Assembly: GCF_034676725.1 (NCBI RefSeq) | Contig: NZ_JAUCBR010000004.1 | Location: forward strand, 3,438,001 to 3,502,000 | Reading direction: 5' to 3' | DNA from: Denitromonas sp. | GTDB taxonomy: Bacteria; Pseudomonadota; Gammaproteobacteria; Burkholderiales; Rhodocyclaceae | Length of the DNA: 64,000 bases | In this document: positions 43,697 to 52,714 of the stretch, in pieces | How positions within the stretch are numbered: position 1 is the stretch's first letter | Layout of the letters: each line of letters opens with the position of its first letter | Position numbers and translations under genes: made by a program | The notes under the pieces: model-generated | The model's input: only the letters and a program-made list of their open reading frames with translations | Database searches by the model: none | Told to the model about the DNA's origin: nothing

Positions 43697-45418
43697 ATGA
43701 CCGAACCGACAACCGTCCCCCAGCGAAGACAATCGCGCCGCGGCCCGCGTGGCCGGCCGGTCGACCCGCAGGCGCTGGCGACGGTCTCGGCGCTGCTCGG
43801 CGGCCGGTCGCGCTCGCGTGACATGCTGATCGAACACCTCCATCACCTGCAGGACCACTTTGGCCACATCACGCTGACCCACCTGCGCGCCCTGGCGGCG
43901 TGGATGAACCTGCCGATGGCAGCGGTTTACGAGACCGCGAGCTTCTACGCGCATTTCGATCTGGTGCGTGACGACGAGGCGCCGCCGCCAGCGCTCACCG
44001 TGCGTGTGTGCGATTCGCTGTCGTGCCAACTGGCCGGTGCGCAGGCCCTGCACGCGGCCTTGGCCGACGGACTGGCTGCGTCGTCCGTGCGTGTCGTCCG
44101 CGCACCATGCATGGGGCGCTGCGATGTGGCGCCCGTGGTGGCGGTGGGGCATCGCCATCTGGGCCACGCCAGCCCGGCCGGCGTCCGCGCCTTGCTCGAG
44201 GCCGGCACGGTGGTGCCCGAGCCAATCGACTGGCCGCGCCTGGCAAGCTATTGCGCCGATGGCGGCTACCGGTTGCTGCTTGCGCTGCGTGCGGGCGAGA
44301 TCACCGCTGACGCGATCGGCGATCTGCTGAAACAGGCCGGCCTGCGCGGTCTGGGCGGCGCGGGCTTTCCCACCTGGCGCAAGTGGCAGGCCGTGCGTGC
44401 CGAGCCGGCGCCGCGCTATCTGGTGGTCAACGCCGATGAAGGCGAGCCGGGTACTTTCAAGGACCGCTACTACCTCGAGCAGTCGCCGCACCAGTTTCTG
44501 GAAGGCACGCTGATCAGCGCTGCCGCGATCGACGCGGCGGCGGCCTACATCTATCTGCGTGACGAGTACCCCGGGTTGCACGTTGTGTTGCAGGAGGCCA
44601 TCGCCGAGCTCGAAGCGGCCGGCCTGATCGCGCCGGGCTTCATCGCGCTGCGGCGTGGCGCCGGGGCCTACATCTGTGGCGAGGAATCGGCGCTGATCGA
44701 GTCGCTCGAGGGCAAGCCGGGCAAGCCGCGACACCGCCCGCCGTTTGTCGCGCAGGTCGGCCTGTTCGGGCGGCCCACGCTGGTGAGCAACGTTGAGACG
44801 GTGTTCTGGATTCCGCCCCTGCAGGCGCGCGGCGCCGACTGGTTTGCCCGCCAGGGGCGCCATGGTCGCAGCGGCGTGCGCAGCTATTCGGTGTCGGGGC
44901 GGGTCAGGCGACCCGGGGTGCATGTGGCGCCCGCCGGCATCACCCTGCGCGAGCTGGTCGACGAGTTCTGCGGTGGCATGGCCAACGGGCACACGCTGCT
45001 GGCCTATCTGCCCGGGGGCGCCTCGGGCGGTATCCTGCCGGCACGCCTGGCGGATATCCCGCTCGATTTCGACACGCTCCAGCCACATGGCTGTTTCATC
45101 GGCTCGGCGGCGATCATCGTGATTTCCGAGCAGGACGATCTGCGCGCCGTGGCACGAAACCTGATGGCCTTTTTCGCCGACGAGTCCTGCGGGCAGTGCA
45201 CGCCATGCCGGGTTGGCACCGAAAAGATGCTGGCCATGCTCGATCAGCCCGAGTGGGACGCCGCGCTGATGCGCCGCCTGGCGCAGGTCATGCAGGATGC
45301 GTCGATCTGTGGGCTCGGCCAGGCCGCGCCGAATCCGGTGCTCGGGCTGCTCACCCATTTCCCCGTCGTGCTGGCGCAGCAGGGCGTTGCCGTGCGCAAC
45401 GAGGCAGGTGCCCGATGA
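43697..45418 (+). CDS. fdsB: NAD-dependent formate dehydrogenase, fused FdsG-FdsB (diaphorase) subunit
   Basis: 573 residues. An N-terminal NuoE-like [2Fe-2S] thioredoxin-fold domain (about 30-170; Cys in RVCDSLSCQ and APCMGRCD) is fused to a NuoF-like domain. The latter has the NADH/FMN sites GRGLGGAGFPTWRKW-like (RGLGGAGFPTWRKWQ), NADEGEPGTFKDRYYLE and RGAGAYICGEESALIESLEGKPGKPR, and a [4Fe-4S] motif SCGQCTPCRVGTEKM with a later Cys (SICGLG). It passes electrons from formate to NAD+. The usual separate gamma subunit is here merged with beta. The ATG at 43697 follows GGAAGAG; its stop overlaps the start of the alpha-subunit gene (ATGA). Confidence 0.88.
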   Translation: MTEPTTVPQRRQSRRGPRGRPVDPQALATVSALLGGRSRSRDMLIEHLHHLQDHFGHITLTHLRALAAWMNLPMAAVYETASFYAHFDLVRDDEAPPPALTVRVCDSLSCQLAGAQALHAALADGLAASSVRVVRAPCMGRCDVAPVVAVGHRHLGHASPAGVRALLEAGTVVPEPIDWPRLASYCADGGYRLLLALRAGEITADAIGDLLKQAGLRGLGGAGFPTWRKWQAVRAEPAPRYLVVNADEGEPGTFKDRYYLEQSPHQFLEGTLISAAAIDAAAAYIYLRDEYPGLHVVLQEAIAELEAAGLIAPGFIALRRGAGAYICGEESALIESLEGKPGKPRHRPPFVAQVGLFGRPTLVSNVETVFWIPPLQARGADWFARQGRHGRSGVRSYSVSGRVRRPGVHVAPAGITLRELVDEFCGGMANGHTLLAYLPGGASGGILPARLADIPLDFDTLQPHGCFIGSAAIIVISEQDDLRAVARNLMAFFADESCGQCTPCRVGTEKMLAMLDQPEWDAALMRRLAQVMQDASICGLGQAAPNPVLGLLTHFPVVLAQQGVAVRNEAGAR

Positions 45419-48213
45419 GCACGCCGGGCCCCGCGACATTTTCGCTCAGCCTCGATGGCGTCATGGTCGAAGCACAGCCTGGCGAGACCCTGTGGCAGGT
45501 GGCCCAACGCGCCGGTGAGCAGATTCCGCACCTGTGTTTCAAGGTGGCACCGGGCTACCGCGCCGACGGCAATTGCCGCGCCTGCATGGTCGAGATCGAA
45601 GGCGAACGCACACTGGCCGCCAGCTGCATCCGCGAGGCGAAGCCGGGCATGGTGGTCAGGAGCGCCAGCTCCGAACGCGCGATGGCTGCGCGCGAAGGGG
45701 TGATGGCCTTGCTGCTGGCCGACCAGCCGGCGCGCGCCGACAGCCCCGATCGTTCCAGCCACTTCTGGCAGATGGCCGAGCAGCTCGGCGACGGCGCCGC
45801 CCGCATCGCCAGCGAGCTGCCGCGCCGGGCGCCGGACCCGGCCGGTCGCGATGGCTCGCATACGGCCATGCGCGTCAATCTCGACGCCTGCATCGACTGC
45901 AACCTGTGCGTGCGGGCCTGTCGCGAGGTGCAGGTCAACGACGTGATCGGCCTGGCCTATCGTGGCAGTGCCAGCAAGGTGGTGTTCGATTTCGATGACG
46001 CCATGGGTGCCAGCAGCTGCGTGGCCTGTGGCGAGTGCGTGCAGGCCTGCCCGACCGGCGCGCTGATGCCCGCCACGCTGGTCGATGCCGACGGCCGTGG
46101 CGACGCGGCCGTGGCCGACCGGCAGGTCGATTCGGTGTGTCCGTATTGCGGCGTGGGCTGCCAGCTGACCTATCACGTCAAGGACGAGCGCATTCTGTTC
46201 GTCCAAGGGCGCAATGGCCCGTCCAACGCCGGACGCCTGTGCGTGAAGGGGCGCTTCGGCTTCGACTACCCGGCTCACCGCGCCCGGCTGACCCGCCCGC
46301 TGATCCGCCGTGCCGGCGTGCCCAAGGGCATGGACCCGGACTTCGACCCGGCCAATCCGCTGACCCACTTCCGTGAGGCGAGCTGGGACGAGGCGCTCGA
46401 CGCCGCCGCCCGCGGCCTCATTGCCCTGCGCGACGCCCACGGGCCGGATGCCCTGGCCGGCTTTGGCAGTGCCAAATGCTCCAACGAAGAAGCCTGGCTG
46501 TTCCAGAAGCTGGTGCGCACCGGCTTTGGCTCCAACCATGTCGACCACTGCACGCGCCTGTGCCACGCCAGCTCGGTGGCGGCGCTGATCGAGTGCATCG
46601 GCTCAGGCGCGGTCACGGCGTCCTTCATGCAGGCGCTCACGGCGGACGTGGTGGTGCTCATCGGCTGCAACCCCGAGGCCAACCACCCGGTGGCCGCCAC
46701 CTTCTTCAAGCAGGCGGCCAAGCGCGGTACCCGCATCATCAGCCTCAACCCACGCGGCCAGACGCTCGGCGGCTATGCGCACCGCACCGTGCGCTTCACG
46801 CTGGGCGCCGACGTGGCCTTGCTCAATGCCATGCTCAACGTGATCGTGGCCGAGCAGCTATACGACCCCGACTACATCGCCGCGCACACCGAGGGCTTCG
46901 ACGCGCTCCGTGCGCATGTCGCGCCGATGACCCCCGAGGCCATGTCCGCCGCCTGTGGCGTCGCGCCCGACGAGATCCGCGACATCGCGCGGCTGTACGC
47001 CAAGGCCGAACGCGCCATGATCTTCTGGGGCATGGGCGTGTCGCAGCACACCCACGGTACCGACAACGTCCGCTGCCTCATCTCGCTGGCGCTGGCTTGC
47101 GGGCATGTCGGCAAGCCGGGCACCGGCCTGCATCCGCTGCGCGGCCAGAACAATGTACAGGGCGCCTCCGACGCCGGTCTCATCCCGATGATGCTGCCCG
47201 ACTACCAGCGTGTCGGTGACGCGCAACTGCGCGCCGCTTTCGAAGAACTGTGGAACACCCCGCTGGCCGACCAGCCCGGCCTGACGGTGGTCGAGATCAT
47301 GGACGCCATCCTCGCCGGCACCATCCGCGGCATGCTCATCATGGGCGAGAATCCGGCCATGTCCGACCCCGATCTCGACCACGCCCGCGCCGCGCTGGCA
47401 GCGCTCGAGCATCTGGTGGTGCAGGACATCTTCGTCACCGAAACCGCACAGTTTGCCGACGTGATCCTGCCGGCCTCGGCCTGGTCCGAAAAGGACGGCA
47501 CCGTCACCAACACCAACCGCCAGGTGCAGATGGGCCGCGCCGCCGTGTCGCTGCCCGGCGAGGCGAAGGCCGACTGGTGGATTACCCAGGAGATCGCGCG
47601 CCGCTTCGGACTGGACTGGCAATACACCCACCCACGCGATGTGTTTGCCGAAATGCAGCGCGGCATGCGCTCGCTGGCGCATATCGACTGGGACCGGCTC
47701 GAACGCGAGGGCTCGGTGACCTACCCATGCCCGGCCGATGATGCGCCGGGGCTGGACGTGGTGTTTGCCGACCGCTTCCCGACCGCCAGCGGCCGTGCGC
47801 GGTTTTCGGTCGCCGCGCCGTTGCCACCGGATGAGCCGGTGGATGAGGCGTACCCGACAGTGCTCACCACCGGGCGCCAGCTCGAGCACTGGCATACCGG
47901 CTCGATGACGCGCCGTTCAACTGTGCTCGATGCCCTGGAGCCCGTGGCCGTCGCCATGCTCGCACCGGCGGAGCTGCAGCGCCTGGGGCTGCAGGAGGGA
48001 GGGCGGCTGACCATCTCGACTCGCCGCGGCCGCATCACGCTGGCCACGCGAGCCGACCCCGCGCTGCCCGAGGGCATGGTGTTCGTGCCTTTCTGCTACA
48101 GCGAGGCGGCGGCCAATGTGCTGACCAACCCGGCGCTCGACCCCTTCGGCAAGATCCCGGAGTTCAAATACGCGGCCTGCCGCCTGAGCGTGCCGGCGGC
48201 GAGCGAGGCTTAG
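45415..48213 (+). CDS. fdsA: NAD-dependent formate dehydrogenase, molybdenum alpha subunit
   Basis: 932 residues. An N-terminal [2Fe-2S] domain (about 10-90: PHLCFKV..., GNCRACMVEIEG) and a two-cluster ferredoxin domain (ACIDCNLCVRACREVQ; SSCVACGECVQACPTG) precede the molybdopterin oxidoreductase. The latter has the [4Fe-4S] motif CPYCGVGCQLTYHV and the probable Mo-ligating Cys in HCTRLCHASSVAAL, a Cys rather than selenocysteine. PGTGLHPLRGQNNVQGASDAG and the C-terminal dinucleotide-binding domain (TTGRQLEHWHTGSMTRRS) match formate dehydrogenases. It oxidises formate to CO2 and delivers electrons to FdsB. The ATG at 45415 is coupled to fdsB. No fdsC or fdsD is seen. Confidence 0.9.
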   Translation: MSTPGPATFSLSLDGVMVEAQPGETLWQVAQRAGEQIPHLCFKVAPGYRADGNCRACMVEIEGERTLAASCIREAKPGMVVRSASSERAMAAREGVMALLLADQPARADSPDRSSHFWQMAEQLGDGAARIASELPRRAPDPAGRDGSHTAMRVNLDACIDCNLCVRACREVQVNDVIGLAYRGSASKVVFDFDDAMGASSCVACGECVQACPTGALMPATLVDADGRGDAAVADRQVDSVCPYCGVGCQLTYHVKDERILFVQGRNGPSNAGRLCVKGRFGFDYPAHRARLTRPLIRRAGVPKGMDPDFDPANPLTHFREASWDEALDAAARGLIALRDAHGPDALAGFGSAKCSNEEAWLFQKLVRTGFGSNHVDHCTRLCHASSVAALIECIGSGAVTASFMQALTADVVVLIGCNPEANHPVAATFFKQAAKRGTRIISLNPRGQTLGGYAHRTVRFTLGADVALLNAMLNVIVAEQLYDPDYIAAHTEGFDALRAHVAPMTPEAMSAACGVAPDEIRDIARLYAKAERAMIFWGMGVSQHTHGTDNVRCLISLALACGHVGKPGTGLHPLRGQNNVQGASDAGLIPMMLPDYQRVGDAQLRAAFEELWNTPLADQPGLTVVEIMDAILAGTIRGMLIMGENPAMSDPDLDHARAALAALEHLVVQDIFVTETAQFADVILPASAWSEKDGTVTNTNRQVQMGRAAVSLPGEAKADWWITQEIARRFGLDWQYTHPRDVFAEMQRGMRSLAHIDWDRLEREGSVTYPCPADDAPGLDVVFADRFPTASGRARFSVAAPLPPDEPVDEAYPTVLTTGRQLEHWHTGSMTRRSTVLDALEPVAVAMLAPAELQRLGLQEGGRLTISTRRGRITLATRADPALPEGMVFVPFCYSEAAANVLTNPALDPFGKIPEFKYAACRLSVPAASEA

Positions 48214-49979
48214 CCGCCGCTCACCAGGCGGACCTCAAAGCGCCCGCGCAGGGCATTGCCCAGCCAGATCCGTTCGGCGCGCAGCAACTCGGCGCGGGTG
48301 ATGGTGCGCTCGCTTGCTCGCCCCGCCCGCAGTTCGCGCCGGCGGCAGATGCCGTCGAGCAGGCCGGCGCCGACCGGCGGGGTGTAAACCTGGCCGTCGA
48401 GTTGTACGAATACCGTGCTGCGGCAGCCTTCGGCCAGTTCGTCATGCTCGTTGAAGAAGAGGGTGTCGAAGTGGCCGGTGGCCATGGCTTGTGCCAGCGC
48501 GGTGTCGTACAGGTGGCGGGCGGTGGTCTTGTGGGGCAGCAGCGGGTTGGTGCTGTCGAGGCGCGACGGCGACAGCGTCACCGTCTGGTGTCCGGCCAGC
48601 GGTTCCAGTGGTGCGGTGGTGATGTCGATGTCGCCGGCCTGGCCGAGGCTGAGCCGGACGCGATGCGTGCCGACCAGGCCGTGGGCGGCGGCGTCGAGCG
48701 CATCGCGCACCGCGGCGGGCGCACAATGAAGGCCCAGCGCCGCGGCCGATGTAGCGAGGCGGGCCAGGTGGTCGTCCAGCCACGGATAGACGGTGGCGGT
48801 GCCGCTCTCGCAGCGCAAGGTTTCGATCAGCCGCAGGTCGGCCGGCAGTTGCTGGAGAAAACGCAGCTTGAGCCGGCACTCGTCCCATTCGCCGGCGGGG
48901 TCGGAGTCGTGCACGATGCCACTGCCGGTATGGCAGCGCAGTGCGCCGTCGGCGGCGATGTCGAGCGTGCGGATCGGTACGTTGAACTGGAAGTCGCCGT
49001 TGGGGGCGATCCAGCCGATCGCGCCGCAGTAGATGCCGCGCGGGCCGGCTTCGAGTTCGCGGATGATCTGCATGGCGCGGATCTTGGGCGCGCCGGTGAC
49101 CGAGCCGCAGGGGTAGAGCGCGCGGAAGATGTCGGCCAGGCGCGCCCGTACCGGGGCGGCGGTGATGGTCGAGGTCATCTGCCAGACGGTGCGGTAGGCT
49201 TCGGCCTCGAACAGCGCCGGCACGTTCACGCCACCCGGCGGCGCGAGGCGGCCGAGGTCGTTGCGCAGCAGGTCGACGATCATCAGGTTCTCGGCGCGGT
49301 TCTTTTCGCTCGCGGTCAGCGCACTCGGTGGCGCGTCGATCGGTGCCGTGCCCTTCATGGGTTTGCAGGTGAGCGTGTCGCCGGCGCGCGCGACGAACAG
49401 CTCCGGCGAGCGGCTCATGAGGGCGCCGTCGGCATGGAGGATGAGCGCACCGTAGCGCACCGGCTGCGCCTGGCGCAGCTTGCGGTAGAGCCGCCAGGGG
49501 TTGCCGTAGGCGCGGCCGCGGCTCGGAAAGGTGAAGTTGGTCTGGTAGCAGTCGCCGTCGAGGATGTAGTGCTTGATGCGCTCGATCGCGCGCAGGTAGT
49601 CGGCCTCAGCGAGCCCGAGCTGGCGGTCCATGAGGCCGGTGGCCTGGCCGTCGTCGTGGCTGGCGAGCCAGGCGTCGCAGGCGCTGTCGTCGAGGTCGGC
49701 ACACTGGGCGAACACCCAGGCGCGCAGCAGCGGCGTGGGGCTGGCCGGCCGTAGCGGGGCGAGGCGGGGTTCGAGCGCGTAGCCCAGCTCGTAGGCGGTG
49801 GCGAGCGCCACCCAGTGGCCTGCGGCGTTGGCCGCTTCAATGCGGGCAAAGGCGGCGTCGAGCCCCGCCGGCGCGTCGCACACGATGGTGTCGATCAGGC
49901 CGTGCAGCCGGCGGGCACGCTGTTCGGCATGGTTGTCGTCGAACAGCGCGACGGGCTCACGGGGGGCGAACGGCGGCAT
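48210..49979 (-). CDS. pabBC: Aminodeoxychorismate synthase component I fused to 4-amino-4-deoxychorismate lyase
   Basis: 589 residues. The first ~380 are PabB: YELGYALEP, GDCYQTNFTFP, SRSPELFVARAG, PMKGTAPI, NRAENLMIVDLLRNDLGR and YPCGSVTGAPKIRAMQII. The rest is PabC, a PLP aminotransferase-fold lyase (LIETLRCESGTATVYPWLDDHLARL, TTARHLYDTAL, FFNEHDELAEGCRSTVFVQ, AGLLDGICRR). Together they make p-aminobenzoate for folate from chorismate, needing an amidotransferase (PabA) from elsewhere. The start is the ATG at 49977-49979; it is the last gene of aroG-serB-pabBC. Its TAA overlaps the TAG of the convergent fdsA. Confidence 0.9.
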   Translation of the reverse strand: MPPFAPREPVALFDDNHAEQRARRLHGLIDTIVCDAPAGLDAAFARIEAANAAGHWVALATAYELGYALEPRLAPLRPASPTPLLRAWVFAQCADLDDSACDAWLASHDDGQATGLMDRQLGLAEADYLRAIERIKHYILDGDCYQTNFTFPSRGRAYGNPWRLYRKLRQAQPVRYGALILHADGALMSRSPELFVARAGDTLTCKPMKGTAPIDAPPSALTASEKNRAENLMIVDLLRNDLGRLAPPGGVNVPALFEAEAYRTVWQMTSTITAAPVRARLADIFRALYPCGSVTGAPKIRAMQIIRELEAGPRGIYCGAIGWIAPNGDFQFNVPIRTLDIAADGALRCHTGSGIVHDSDPAGEWDECRLKLRFLQQLPADLRLIETLRCESGTATVYPWLDDHLARLATSAAALGLHCAPAAVRDALDAAAHGLVGTHRVRLSLGQAGDIDITTAPLEPLAGHQTVTLSPSRLDSTNPLLPHKTTARHLYDTALAQAMATGHFDTLFFNEHDELAEGCRSTVFVQLDGQVYTPPVGAGLLDGICRRRELRAGRASERTITRAELLRAERIWLGNALRGRFEVRLVSGG

Positions 49980-49993
49980 CCGGACCGGCGGGG

Positions 49994-50824
49994 TCAGGCG
50001 AACAGCTTGAGGACGGCGTCCAGACCGCTGTGGTTGAGGCTGCAGTCGGCCTGTGCGCGCAGCACCGGCTTGGCCTTGAACGCCACGCGGAAACCCGCGG
50101 CACGGAACATGGGCAGGTCGTTGGCGCCGTCGCCGGCGGCGATGACCCGGTCGGCAGGCAGGTCGAGCTGATTGCGGATGCGGGTGAGGTGATCGGCCTT
50201 GGCCTGGGCGTCGACCACCGCGCCGGTGACCTTGCCGGTGAGCTTGCCGTCGATGCGTTCGAGCGTGTTGGCGTAGGCGTGGTCGAAGCCGAGCTCGGCC
50301 TTGAGGCGTTCGGTAAAGTAGGTGAAGCCGCCCGAGACGAGTACGGTGGTGATGCCCAGCGCCTTGAGCGCGGTGAGCAGCTCGCGCGCGCCGGGGTTGA
50401 GCCGCAGCCGCTCGCGATAGACGGTGTCGAGCGCCTCGGCGTCGAGGCCTTCGAGCAGGGCAACGCGGCGGGTCAGCGACTGGCGGAAGTCGATCTCGCC
50501 GCGCATCGCCGCTTCGGTGATCTCGGCTACCTCGGCTTTCTTGCCGCACTGGCCGGCGATCTCGTCGATGCACTCGATGTCGATCAGCGTCGAGTCCATG
50601 TCGGTGACGAACAGGCCGAAGTCGGCCAGGCGGCGCCCGGCGGGCACGAAGGCGTAGTCGATGCCCGCTGCATCGCACAGCGCCGCCACGCCCTCGCGGC
50701 GCTGGGCGCCGACGAGGCGGAAGGCGGCCGGGTCGATCTGTTCGATGGCCTGCGCGCCGCAGTGCCGTGCCAGTTGCTTGAGGGCGGGGGTTTCAATGTC
50801 GGCGCCAAGAACAACAAGATTCAT
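49994..50824 (-). CDS. serB: Phosphoserine phosphatase
   Basis: 276 residues. The HAD nucleophile motif is D75-M-D77 in LFVTDMDSTLIDIECIDEIA. VLVSGGFTYFTERLKAELGFDHAYAN and AAGDGANDLPMFRAAGFRVAFKAKP complete the catalytic set. The ~65 N-terminal residues form an ACT-like domain. It performs the last step of serine synthesis. The ATG at 50822-50824 overlaps the aroG stop codon; a TTG immediately upstream is an alternative start. Confidence 0.94.
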   Translation of the reverse strand: MNLVVLGADIETPALKQLARHCGAQAIEQIDPAAFRLVGAQRREGVAALCDAAGIDYAFVPAGRRLADFGLFVTDMDSTLIDIECIDEIAGQCGKKAEVAEITEAAMRGEIDFRQSLTRRVALLEGLDAEALDTVYRERLRLNPGARELLTALKALGITTVLVSGGFTYFTERLKAELGFDHAYANTLERIDGKLTGKVTGAVVDAQAKADHLTRIRNQLDLPADRVIAAGDGANDLPMFRAAGFRVAFKAKPVLRAQADCSLNHSGLDAVLKLFA

Positions 50825-51900
50825 CAAGGCGAGTTCCGGTTCGGCAGCGTGGTGCGCAGGATGTCGCGGGCGTGGCGCAGCATGTCGACCGTGGTGTCCC
50901 AGCTCACGCAGGCGTCGGTCACCGAGCAGCCGTACTTGAGCTGCGACAGGTCGGCCGGGATGGACTGGTTGCCGGCTTCGATGAAGCTCTCGATCATCGC
51001 GCCGACCACCGAGCGGTTGCCCTCGCGGATCTGGTGCACCACGTCGCGCAGCACCAGTGGCTGGTATTCGGGGTTTTTCCAGGAGTTGGCGTGTGAGCAG
51101 TCGACCACCACGTTCTGCGCCAGGCCGGCTTTGGCCAGCGCCTTTTCGGCGAGGTTGACCGACACCGTGTCGTAGTTCGGCCGGCCGCCGCCGCCGCGCA
51201 GCACCACATGGCCATAGGGGTTGCCGCGGGTGCGCAGGATGGCCGAACGGCCCTGGCTGTTGATGCCGAGGAAGCTGTGGCGGTTGGCCGCCGAGACGAT
51301 GCCGTTGATGGCTGCGTCGAGCGAGCCGTCGGTGCCGTTCTTGAAGCCCACCGGGGTGGACAGGCCGGAGGCCATCTCGCGGTGGGTCTGCGACTCGGCG
51401 GTGCGGGCGCCGATGGCCGTCCAGGAGATGAGGTCGCCGTAGTACTGCGGGGCGATCGGGTCGAGCGCCTCGGTGGCGCAGGGCAGGCCGATTTCGTTGA
51501 CGTCGAGCAGGAACTGGCGGGCCTTGCTCATGCCTTCGTCGATGCGGAAGGAGTCGTTCATGTAGGGGTCATTGATATACCCCTTCCAGCCCGTGGCGGT
51601 GCGCGGCTTCTCGAAATACACGCGCATCACCAGCAACAGGGTGTCGGACAGCTCGTCCGACAGGGCCTTGAGGCGGCGGGCGTAGTCGAGGCCGGCGACC
51701 GGGTCGTGGATCGAGCACGGGCCGACGACCACGAACAGGCGCGGGTCCTCGCGGTCGAGGATGGCCTGCAGGGCGCGGCGGCCATCGAGCACGGTCTTGG
51801 CGGCGGCGTCGGTCAGCGGGACCTGGGCCTTCACCTCTTCCGGCGATGGCATGTGGTCCTGCGCGACGATGTTCAGGTTTTCTGTCTGGGCGACGGTCAT
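50824..51900 (-). CDS. aroG: 3-deoxy-7-phosphoheptulonate (DAHP) synthase, class I
   Basis: 358 residues, the normal class I length. VVVGPCSIHDPVAGLDYARRL, MRVYFEKPRTATGWKGYINDP, GARTAESQTHREMASGLS, VGFKNGTDGS and DCSHANSWKNPEYQ hold the phosphoenolpyruvate- and metal-binding residues. It catalyses the first step of the shikimate pathway, feeding chorismate to pabBC downstream in the same operon. The ATG is at 51898-51900 with a weak ribosome-binding site. Confidence 0.95.
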   Translation of the reverse strand: MTVAQTENLNIVAQDHMPSPEEVKAQVPLTDAAAKTVLDGRRALQAILDREDPRLFVVVGPCSIHDPVAGLDYARRLKALSDELSDTLLLVMRVYFEKPRTATGWKGYINDPYMNDSFRIDEGMSKARQFLLDVNEIGLPCATEALDPIAPQYYGDLISWTAIGARTAESQTHREMASGLSTPVGFKNGTDGSLDAAINGIVSAANRHSFLGINSQGRSAILRTRGNPYGHVVLRGGGGRPNYDTVSVNLAEKALAKAGLAQNVVVDCSHANSWKNPEYQPLVLRDVVHQIREGNRSVVGAMIESFIEAGNQSIPADLSQLKYGCSVTDACVSWDTTVDMLRHARDILRTTLPNRNSP

Positions 51901-52035
51901 GATGCGCTCTTATCCGGGCGGCGAAAGCGCACAGTTTACCGCGCCGGCGCGAGATTCGTCAGTCAGGAAAACCTTAGGGGGTGTCCGGGGCGACAAAGGG
52001 GCGCCATGACGGACCCCGCCCGGCGTGTGCCAAAA

Positions 52036-52066
52036 CGAAAAAAGGCCGTCTGACGACAGCCTTTTC
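52036..52066 (-). terminator. Rho-independent terminator of the peroxiredoxin gene
   Basis: On the minus strand AAAGGCTGTC-gtca-GACGGCC is followed by TTTTTTCG, 22 bp after the stop at 52088. The hairpin is roughly symmetrical and could also act on the plus strand. Confidence 0.8.
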
Positions 52067-52087
52067 GGGGACAGTGGCGGGGCTGGC

Positions 52088-52624
52088 TCAGATGTCGCCG
52101 ACGAACTCGCCACGGGCCGGGTAGTTGTTCTTGAGCACGAAGTCCATCGCACCGAGCAACTCGGAGAACAGCGGGCGGGCGAAGGGCATGGTCTGCACGG
52201 CGCCGTAGTACAGGGTGCCGTCCGGGCGGACAAAGAACAGGCCCGGCTCGCTGAACAGGCTGGGCTCTTCAATGCCGATCGAGGTCTTGCCGCGGCTGGC
52301 CGAGATATACAGCCCCCAGTCGCGGGCCACCGCCAGCGGCAGGTCATAGCCAAAGCGCAGGTGCTTGGCCTGCACCTTGTCGGCCATGGCCTGGGCGCGC
52401 TCCTGGCTGTCGCTGGAAATGGCGATGGTCTTGACGCCGCGTTCGGCGAATTCGGGGGCCAGGCGCTCGAGTTCCATCAGGTACTTCGCGCAGATCGGGC
52501 AGTGCAGGCCACGATAAAAGGCGACCATGGTGAACGTCTCGGCATTGTCGGTGGCCAGATCAAACGGCACGCCGGCGAGCGTGGCGACCTTGAGTTGGGG
52601 GACCGGCTGTCGGGGAATCAACAT
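52088..52624 (-). CDS. Peroxiredoxin-like AhpC/TSA family protein
   Basis: 178 residues with a thioredoxin fold. The peroxidatic Cys is probably C42 in YRGLHCPICAKYL, with C45 able to form a disulfide. IAISSDSQERAQAMADK and SEPGLFFVRPDGTLYYG match the AhpC/TSA family. It presumably reduces peroxides in the cytoplasm (no signal peptide). GGAG precedes the ATG at 52622-52624. It is divergent from the AraC-type gene, which may control it. Confidence 0.85.
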   Translation of the reverse strand: MLIPRQPVPQLKVATLAGVPFDLATDNAETFTMVAFYRGLHCPICAKYLMELERLAPEFAERGVKTIAISSDSQERAQAMADKVQAKHLRFGYDLPLAVARDWGLYISASRGKTSIGIEEPSLFSEPGLFFVRPDGTLYYGAVQTMPFARPLFSELLGAMDFVLKNNYPARGEFVGDI

Positions 52625-52714
52625 GTTTTTACTCCAATGGTGTGATCGATGCTTGGAGTATGGCGGACGATATGCAATCATTTGTCCGTAAATGTTTGCA
52701 GAGCGTACGTTTTT

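Noticed and set aside
43062..43712. Minus-strand reading frames giving repeated RIRTHDPLVRSQVLYPTELRA peptides
   Set aside because: They are translations of the antisense of the tRNA-Ser and two tRNA-Arg genes, a well-known source of false proteins.
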